Assembly (NCBI RefSeq): GCF_900113685.1
Contig: NZ_FOQG01000007.1
Span: 62,001 to 126,000, forward strand
Direction: 5' to 3'
Source of the DNA: Nocardioides psychrotolerans
Lineage (GTDB): Bacteria; Actinomycetota; Actinomycetes; Propionibacteriales; Nocardioidaceae
Length of the DNA stretch: 64,000 nt
In this document: positions 58,788-64,000 of the stretch, piece after piece
Position numbering within the stretch: position 1 is the first letter of the stretch
How the letters are laid out: each line of letters opens with the position of its first letter
Program-made: the position numbers and the translations under genes
The notes under the pieces: model-generated
What the model saw: only the letters and a program-made list of their open reading frames with translations
Told to the model about the DNA's origin: nothing
Database searches by the model: none

Positions 58788-59387
58788 GTGACCGAACGCC
58801 GCCGCTCCTTCACCCGCGCCGAGCTGGAGTCCTTCCGCGACGCGGAGGTGCCCGACCTCCTGCCCGATGACGACGACCAGGGGCTGCGGCTGCTTTTCGT
58901 CGGCATCAACCCCGGCCTGTGGACCGCCGCGACCAACACCCACTTCGCCCACCCCGTCAACCGGTTCTACCCCGCGCTGCTCCTCGCGGGCGTGCTCGAG
59001 CGGCCGATCGACCCCGCGGCCGGGATGAGCGAGGAGGACCGTGACTACCTGCGCGCGCGAGGCGTCGGGATCAGCAACCTCGTGCGCCGCGCCACCGCCC
59101 GCGCCTCGGAGCTGTCGAGGGAGGAGCTGCGCGAGGGCGGGGAGGCACTCGCCGCACTGGTCCGACGTACGACGCCCGCGGTGGTGGCCGTCGCCGGCAT
59201 CACGGCCTACCGCACAGCGTTCGGCGTGCCCAAGGCCGTGCTCGGGCGGCAGCCGGAGCCGTTCGAGGGGGCCGAGCTGTGGGTCGTGCCCAACCCCAGC
59301 GGGCTCAACGCGCACGAGACCGTCGCGTCGCTCGCCGAGGCCTACGCGGCACCGGCCCGGGCCGCGGGGATCCTCGGACCGACCTAG
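58788..59387 (+). CDS. mug: G/U mismatch-specific DNA glycosylase
   Basis: A 199-residue base-excision enzyme of the MUG/TDG branch of uracil-DNA glycosylases, which removes uracil or thymine opposite G. Motif A is [20 protein letters not shown] (G-I-N-P-G with the catalytic-water Asn) and motif B is [13 protein letters not shown] (N-P-S-G-L-N). [11 protein letters not shown] follows as usual. The start is GTG 58788. Its end overlaps glgC (convergent) by four bases. Confidence 0.92.
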   Translation: MTERRRSFTRAELESFRDAEVPDLLPDDDDQGLRLLFVGINPGLWTAATNTHFAHPVNRFYPALLLAGVLERPIDPAAGMSEEDRDYLRARGVGISNLVRRATARASELSREELREGGEALAALVRRTTPAVVAVAGITAYRTAFGVPKAVLGRQPEPFEGAELWVVPNPSGLNAHETVASLAEAYAAPARAAGILGPT

Positions 59388-60625
59388 AACTCCTGGTCCT
59401 TGCCGAGCACGGTGAGCCCGTCCTCGACGACGAACCCGCGAGCCAGGTCGGCCGCGGGGTCCACGCCGAGCTGGCCGCCGGGCGGCACGACGACGTTCTT
59501 GTCGAGGATCGCGTTGCGCACGACGGCTCCGGCGCCGATGCGCACACCGTTGAGCAGGACCGAGCCCTCGACGACGGCACCGGGCTCCACCCGCACGCCC
59601 GGGGAGAGCACCGACCGCTTCACCGTCGCGCCGCTGACCACGACACCCGGGGAGAGCAGTGCCTCGTCGACCGTCGAGTCGACGCCGTCCGCGCCCTGCA
59701 CGACCTTGGCCGGGGGCTGGGGGCCGTAGGAGGTGTAGATGGGCCACTCGAAGTTGTAGAGGTTGAAGACCGGCAGCGGCGAGACGACGTCCATCTGGGC
59801 GGCGTAGTAGGAGCCGAGCGTCCCGACGTCGCGCCAGTAGCCCCGGTCGCGGTCGGTGGCGCCGGGGACCACGTTGTCCTTGTAGTCGTAGACGCCGGCC
59901 AGGTTGCGGCGCACGAACGACGGGACGATGTCGCCGCCCATGTCGTGCTTGGAGCCGGCGGTCGTCGCGTCGCGGGTGACGGCGTCGATGAGGGCATCGG
60001 CGTCGAAGACGTAGTTGCCCATCGAGGCGAGGACCTCCCCGGGGCTGTCGGGCAGGCCGATCGGATCGGTCGGCTTCTCGAGGAACTCGCGGATCCGCGA
60101 CGGGTCGTCCGGGTGCACGTCAATGACGCCGAACTGGTCGGCGAGCCCGATCGGCTGGCGGATCGCAGCGACAGTGCAGGTCGCATCGCTCTCGACGTGC
60201 TGCTGGACCATCTGCGAGAAGTCCATGCGGTAGACGTGGTCGGCGCCGACCACGACCACGATGTCGGGCTTCTCGTCCTTGAGCAGGTTGAGGGACTGGA
60301 AGATCGCGTCGGCGCTGCCGAGGTACCAGTGCTTGCCCACGCGCTGCTGCGCCGGCACGGGCGTGACGTAGTTGCCGAGCATCGTCGACATGCGCCAGGT
60401 CTGGGTGACGTGACGGTCGAGGCTGTGCGACTTGTACTGCGTGAGCACGACGACCTGGAGGTAACCCGAGTTGACCACGTTGGAGAGCGCGAAGTCGATC
60501 AACCGGTAGATGCCGGCGAAGGGCACGGCGGGCTTGGCGCGGTCGGCGGTGAGGGGCATCAACCGCTTGCCCTCCCCACCCGCGAGGACGATGGCCAGGA
60601 CCTTCTTGCGCGACGCTCCAGTCAT
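59384..60625 (-). CDS. glgC: glucose-1-phosphate adenylyltransferase
   Basis: A 413-residue enzyme that makes ADP-glucose from glucose-1-phosphate and ATP. The nucleotide-binding loop is [20 protein letters not shown] (residues 13-32), [20 protein letters not shown] follows, then [24 protein letters not shown] and EKPTDP. The C-terminal beta-helix ([20 protein letters not shown]) mediates allostery. It is divergent from the glycogen/maltose-phosphate synthase gene, the same arrangement as Rv1213/Rv1212c in Mycobacterium tuberculosis. Confidence 0.96.
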   Translation of the reverse strand: MTGASRKKVLAIVLAGGEGKRLMPLTADRAKPAVPFAGIYRLIDFALSNVVNSGYLQVVVLTQYKSHSLDRHVTQTWRMSTMLGNYVTPVPAQQRVGKHWYLGSADAIFQSLNLLKDEKPDIVVVVGADHVYRMDFSQMVQQHVESDATCTVAAIRQPIGLADQFGVIDVHPDDPSRIREFLEKPTDPIGLPDSPGEVLASMGNYVFDADALIDAVTRDATTAGSKHDMGGDIVPSFVRRNLAGVYDYKDNVVPGATDRDRGYWRDVGTLGSYYAAQMDVVSPLPVFNLYNFEWPIYTSYGPQPPAKVVQGADGVDSTVDEALLSPGVVVSGATVKRSVLSPGVRVEPGAVVEGSVLLNGVRIGAGAVVRNAILDKNVVVPPGGQLGVDPAADLARGFVVEDGLTVLGKDQEF

Positions 60626-60666
60626 GGCGCGACCCTAGCCGGAGGCCGGGGCCTAGGGTGAGCGTC

Positions 60667-61854
60667 GTGCGCGTCGACGTGGTGTCCAAGGAGTATCCGC
60701 CGTCCGTCTACGGAGGGGCCGGCGTCCATGTGACCGAGCTGGTCCGGGCGTTGCGCGCCCGCGCCGATGTCGATGCCCGGGTGCACGCCTTCGGTGGGCC
60801 GCGCTCCGAGGCCGGTACGTCGTCCTACCCCGACCTGGTCGAGCTCGCCGGCGCCAACACCGCGCTCCAGACGCTCGGGGTCGACCTGGCCATCGCCGAC
60901 GCGGTCGGCGGGGCCGACCTCGTGCACTCGCACACCTGGTATGCCAACCTGGCCGGCCACGTCGCGTCCCTCCTGCACGGCATCCCCCACGTCGTCTCGG
61001 CGCACTCGCTGGAGCCGCTGAGGCCGTGGAAGGCCGAGCAGCTCGGCGGTGGCTACGCCGTGTCGTCGTGGGTCGAGCGGACGTCCTACGAGGCGGCCGC
61101 CGCGGTGATCGCCGTCTCGGCGGCGATGCGCGACGACGTGCTGGCCTCCTACCCCGCGATCGACCCGGCGAAGGTGCAGGTGGTGCACAACGGCATCGAC
61201 ACCGAGCAGTGGTCGCCGATCGTCGCGCCCGACCGGGTGCGCGAGCTCGGCGTCGACCCGGACCGGCCCTCGGTCGTCTTCGTCGGTCGGGTCACCCGCC
61301 AGAAGGGGCTGCCGTTCTTCCTGCGCGCGGTCGCGCAGCTGCCGCCGGAGGTGCAGATCGTGCTCTGCGCCGGCGCGCCCGACACCCCCGAGATCGCTGC
61401 GGAGGTGGAGGTCCTGGTGGCGGAGCTCGCCGCCGGGCGCTCGGGCGTGGTGTGGATCCGCGAGATGCTGCCGCGCCCCGACGTCATGGCGCTGCTGACG
61501 GGCGCCACCGCCTTCGCGTGCCCGTCGATCTACGAGCCGCTCGGCATCGTCAACCTCGAGGCGATGGCCTGCGAGACCGCCGTCGTCGCCACCGCCACCG
61601 GCGGGATCCCGGAGGTCGTCGTGCCGGGCCAGACCGGCCTGCTGGTGCCCATCGAGCAGGCTACGGACGGCACGGGCACGCCACTGGATCCCGAGGGCTA
61701 CGTGCGCGACTTCGCCGCCGCGCTCAACGAGGTCGTGGCCGATCCGACGCGGGCAGCCGCGATGGGGGTCGCGGGTCGGCAACGGGCCGTCGATTCCTTC
61801 GGCTGGCCGGCGATCGCCGAGCGCACCGTGGAGATCTACCGCTCGGTGCTCTGA
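60667..61854 (+). CDS. glgA: ADP-glucose-dependent glycosyltransferase GlgA/GlgM (GT4)
   Basis: A 395-residue actinobacterial-type glycogen synthase. VDVVSKEYPPSVYGGAGVHV opens the N-terminal Rossmann domain, HSHTWYANLAGHVASLLHGI follows, and the donor domain has VVFVGRVTRQKGLPFFLRAV and the E-x7-E motif in YEPLGIVNLEAMACETAVVA. In M. tuberculosis the orthologue (GlgM) makes maltose-1-phosphate for the GlgE pathway, so that product is as likely as glycogen itself. The start is GTG 60667: TAGGGT ends seven bases before it, which excludes GTG 60658 for a leaderless mRNA. Confidence 0.92.
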   Translation: MRVDVVSKEYPPSVYGGAGVHVTELVRALRARADVDARVHAFGGPRSEAGTSSYPDLVELAGANTALQTLGVDLAIADAVGGADLVHSHTWYANLAGHVASLLHGIPHVVSAHSLEPLRPWKAEQLGGGYAVSSWVERTSYEAAAAVIAVSAAMRDDVLASYPAIDPAKVQVVHNGIDTEQWSPIVAPDRVRELGVDPDRPSVVFVGRVTRQKGLPFFLRAVAQLPPEVQIVLCAGAPDTPEIAAEVEVLVAELAAGRSGVVWIREMLPRPDVMALLTGATAFACPSIYEPLGIVNLEAMACETAVVATATGGIPEVVVPGQTGLLVPIEQATDGTGTPLDPEGYVRDFAAALNEVVADPTRAAAMGVAGRQRAVDSFGWPAIAERTVEIYRSVL

Positions 61855-61910
61855 GCCGCGGCCTGAGTCGCGGGGCGTGAGTCGCGGGGCCTGAGTCGCG
61901 AGGCCTGTGG
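61851..61910. repeat. 14-bp tandem repeat at the glgA stop codon
   Basis: Units after the glgA end: CTGAGCCGCGGC (61851-61862), CTGAGTCGCGGGGC, GTGAGTCGCGGGGC, CTGAGTCGCGAGGC and a partial CTGTGG. The first includes the glgA TGA. It resembles the repeat after rocD in period and in starting at a stop codon. Confidence 0.75.
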
Positions 61911-61953
61911 AGGAGCGTTCGCGCGATCGCCGGGATGGGGGGATCGTCGAGAC

Positions 61954-62382
61954 ATGACCTTTCAGACACAGATCCGCACCCAGTCCGACCTCGAGAACGC
62001 CTGGCGCACCCTGATGGGCCCGCTGGGCTTCGGCGGCCACAGCGTCTGGCTGATGGCGCTGGAGCCCGACGGCACGACGACGCCCATGATCATGGAGATC
62101 ACCGAGTCCGAGGAGCCGATCGACGAGGAGATGCAGGCCTCGCTGGCCGAGCTCCTCCGACTCACCACGACCGAGCTGGTCCCCGACGGCCGGGTCGCCT
62201 TCCTGCGCACCCGCCCCGGAAGCGACGGCCTGAGCGCTGCCGACCGGGAGTGGGCGCGGGCGCTCTACGCGGCGTGCCGGCTCGCCGGCGTGCGGCACGA
62301 GGTGTTGCTCGTCGCCAACGACGTGATGCTGGAGCCGTTGCCCCTCGACGACCTGCCCACCGGCCTGCCGATGGCCGGATGA
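61954..62382 (+). CDS. conserved hypothetical protein
   Basis: A 142-residue soluble alpha/beta protein. SDLENAWRTLMGPLGFGGHS, VWLMALEPDGTTTPMIMEIT, RVAFLRTRPGSDGLSAADRE and WARALYAACRLAGVRHEVLL are the strands and helices I can read. It looks like a small actinobacterial family without assigned function. No ribosome site is obvious. Between glgA and an EthD-like gene on the same strand. Confidence 0.72.
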   Translation: MTFQTQIRTQSDLENAWRTLMGPLGFGGHSVWLMALEPDGTTTPMIMEITESEEPIDEEMQASLAELLRLTTTELVPDGRVAFLRTRPGSDGLSAADREWARALYAACRLAGVRHEVLLVANDVMLEPLPLDDLPTGLPMAG

Positions 62383-62419
62383 CCCTCGCCCGGCGGCCAC
62401 GTGCTCTAGGTTCGGCTGC

Positions 62420-63103
62420 GTGACCAAGCTGATGTTCGCCCTGTGGGGTGACGACCTCTCCGCCGCCCTGCACTCCCCCGACCTGCGGGCCGCTCTGGCT
62501 GCGGCCGGCGCCGAGCGTCTGCAGGTCAACCTCGACGACGAGCACGTCGCTGCCGCGATGCGGATCCCCACCGGCGACCGGCCGATCGGGGCCGTCGTGA
62601 GCGTGTGGACCTCCGGTCCCTCAGCAGTCGTCGTGTCGGCCCTCGAGGCAGTCGCCCGGGACGCGTCGGGTCACGTGGCCGGGTGGGAGGTCGAGGAACG
62701 GCGTCCGATCGGGCCTCCCGAGACCTGGGACGGCTCGCGTGGCGCCGGGCTCGCCAACGTGGCGGTCCTGCGACGTCCCGACGAGCTCTCCCAGGAGGAG
62801 TGGCTGCACCGCTGGCTCGTCGACCACACCCCGATCGCGATCGCGACGCAGGCGACGTTCGGCTACCTGCAGAACGTCGTCGTCGAGGCCGTCACCCCGG
62901 ACGCTCCGGTGGTGCACGCCCTGGTCGAGGAGCTCTTCCCGATCGAGGGCATGACCGACATGCATGCGTTCTACGGCAGTGGTGGCGACGACGCCGAGCT
63001 GTCCCGACGCCTCGAGCTGCTCATGGGCAGCGTGACGCGCATCGGAGCCGACCGCGACATCGACCTGGTGCCGACCAGCCGCTACCTCTACGCGCTCAGC
63101 TGA
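62420..63103 (+). CDS. EthD-domain protein
   Basis: A 227-residue protein with two ferredoxin-like halves. The second half holds the EthD signature: VLRRPDELSQEEWLHRWLVD, HTPIAIATQATFGYLQNVVV and GMTDMHAFYGSGGDDAELSR. TAGGTT seven bases ahead of GTG 62420 suggests a leaderless mRNA. EthD-like proteins are often accessory or decarboxylase-like; no specific substrate is evident here. Confidence 0.78.
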   Translation: MTKLMFALWGDDLSAALHSPDLRAALAAAGAERLQVNLDDEHVAAAMRIPTGDRPIGAVVSVWTSGPSAVVVSALEAVARDASGHVAGWEVEERRPIGPPETWDGSRGAGLANVAVLRRPDELSQEEWLHRWLVDHTPIAIATQATFGYLQNVVVEAVTPDAPVVHALVEELFPIEGMTDMHAFYGSGGDDAELSRRLELLMGSVTRIGADRDIDLVPTSRYLYALS

Positions 63104-63108
63104 CAGGG

Positions 63109-64000
63109 TCAGCTGACGGAGCGGTCGATGACGGTGCCGTCCTTCTCCGCCCTGAGGTAGCCCGACTCCCCGAAGTCGTTCGACGCATACGCCGACAACC
63201 AGGTCGTCGAGTCGTCCTGGGGCTTGCGCACGATGACGTAGTAGCTCGTCGGGTCGTCGACCAGCATCCGCGTCTTGCGGGTCAGTCGGCCCAGGACGGT
63301 GGGGTCGATCGTCGAGAGGTCGAAGCGCTCGTAGGTCGAGGTGCTCTTCGTGCTCTCGGTCAGGTCGCCGTCGAAGTAGTAGCTGATGGAGCGCTTGCCC
63401 TCCGCCTCGGCGGGGGCCGTCGTCACGGCGTACTCCGAGTAGAGCACGGACTCGAAGACCGCCGTCCTCCCGGTCTCCTCGCGGAGGGAGTCAAGGAGGT
63501 CGCGGAAGCCACCCGGCGTGAACAGGTCCGGCGGTGGGGCGTCACCCGGGCCCGGGGCGTCCTCGAACCCGTCGAAGGGGTCGAACCCCCCGAAGGTCTC
63601 GTCCGAGCCGTTCTCGATGTTGCCGACGACGCTGAGGATCACCGCGCCCGCCCCGATCGCGATCACGAGGAAGAAGATGATCGGGACGAGGATCAACGCC
63701 CTCGACCCCCCCGGGGGCTTGGTGCCATACATCTGCGTCACCTGCGCCGCGACCATCTGGTCCTGCGGCGGGCCGTAGTTGACCTGCGGCGCGGGGCTCG
63801 CTTCCTCGCTCGGGTCCGTCTGCGGCGGCTCGTACGTCGTCCACGCCGGCGCGGTCGCGCGGTGCGCGAGGTCCTGGGTGATCATCTGCAGCTCGGTCGT
63901 CGTCTGCGCGTACTTCAGCTGGTCGACGCGGCGGTCCCGGTCTGCCTGGACGATCCGACCCTCGGCCAGGGCCGCCTCGACGGCCTTCTTCGCGGCGTTG
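63109..64000 (-). CDS. DUF1707 membrane protein, 5' end outside the window
   Basis: The frame runs off the right edge, so the N-terminus is missing; 296 residues are visible. The first 40 (KKAVEAALAEGRIVQADRDR, RVDQLKYAQTTTELQMITQD) are the DUF1707/SHOCT-like helical module. A Pro-rich linker follows, then one transmembrane helix (RALILVPIIFFLVIAIGAGA), a Gly/Asp/Phe/Pro-rich spacer and an outer domain with SYYFDGDLTESTKSTSTYER and SYYVIVRKPQDDSTTWLSAY. An internal ATG (63885) would miss the DUF1707 part. Function unknown. Confidence 0.8.
   Translation of the reverse strand, partial: NAAKKAVEAALAEGRIVQADRDRRVDQLKYAQTTTELQMITQDLAHRATAPAWTTYEPPQTDPSEEASPAPQVNYGPPQDQMVAAQVTQMYGTKPPGGSRALILVPIIFFLVIAIGAGAVILSVVGNIENGSDETFGGFDPFDGFEDAPGPGDAPPPDLFTPGGFRDLLDSLREETGRTAVFESVLYSEYAVTTAPAEAEGKRSISYYFDGDLTESTKSTSTYERFDLSTIDPTVLGRLTRKTRMLVDDPTSYYVIVRKPQDDSTTWLSAYASNDFGESGYLRAEKDGTVIDRSVS

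Overview
The window is high-GC DNA with dense, often overlapping genes. It reads as chromosome of a Nocardioides-like actinobacterium (Propionibacteriales). I base this on the order DUF3000 - RNase D next to hemE, mycothiol-type maleylpyruvate isomerase homologues, a WS/DGAT acyltransferase, a divergent glgC/glgA pair and many apparently leaderless starts. No rRNA, tRNA or CRISPR array was found.

Layout. 1-8.4 kb: haem genes hemG (partial) and hemE flank a six-gene organosulfur module: sfnG, an ssuD-like gene, two flavin reductases and two DszC-like flavoproteins, one of which seems to carry internal deletions. 8.4-14.9 kb: DUF3000, RNase D, a WYL regulator divergent from a hydrolase, an orphan solute-binding lipoprotein and a PemK/MazF-like protein. 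14.9-20.4 kb: hrpA, divergent from a KstD-like dehydrogenase that has a perfect KstR-type operator. 20.5-35.7 kb: PAP2 phosphatase, rocD with a GntR-type operator, a TetR/BVMO/SDR ketone-oxidation unit, a ThrE-type exporter, a GCS2 ligase, debris of ggt and apparently dinB, a FUSC protein, a secreted HNH nuclease, WS/DGAT and hemolysin III.

35.8-53.1 kb is accessory DNA. It opens with a toxin-antitoxin pair whose toxin is frameshifted. A serine recombinase gene follows; it is split by a 5,044-bp Tn554-like element. The element encodes two consecutive tyrosine recombinases and, as cargo, an ECF sigma factor with a one-TM partner. The two halves of the host gene rejoin in frame once the element is removed. 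Beyond it lies a detoxification island: SDR, GNAT, two mycothiol-type isomerase homologues, VOC proteins, an AraC regulator, and a SoxR regulator fused in frame to a two-domain VOC protein. Two promoters with -35, a 19-bp spacer holding a SoxR-like box, and a -10 sit directly in front of a questin-oxidase-like gene and an ornithine-cyclodeaminase-like gene. This suggests a small local SoxR regulon of leaderless mRNAs.

53.1-64 kb returns to chromosomal content: a solitary beta-class DNA methyltransferase, a membrane matrixin, a secreted S15-type hydrolase, a phosphodiester glycosidase, mug, glgC/glgA and a DUF1707 membrane protein cut by the window end.

Family assignments come from recognising sequence, not from searches. 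The strongest claims are the interrupted recombinase, the SoxR-type promoters and the KstR-type box, because each can be read directly from the bases.
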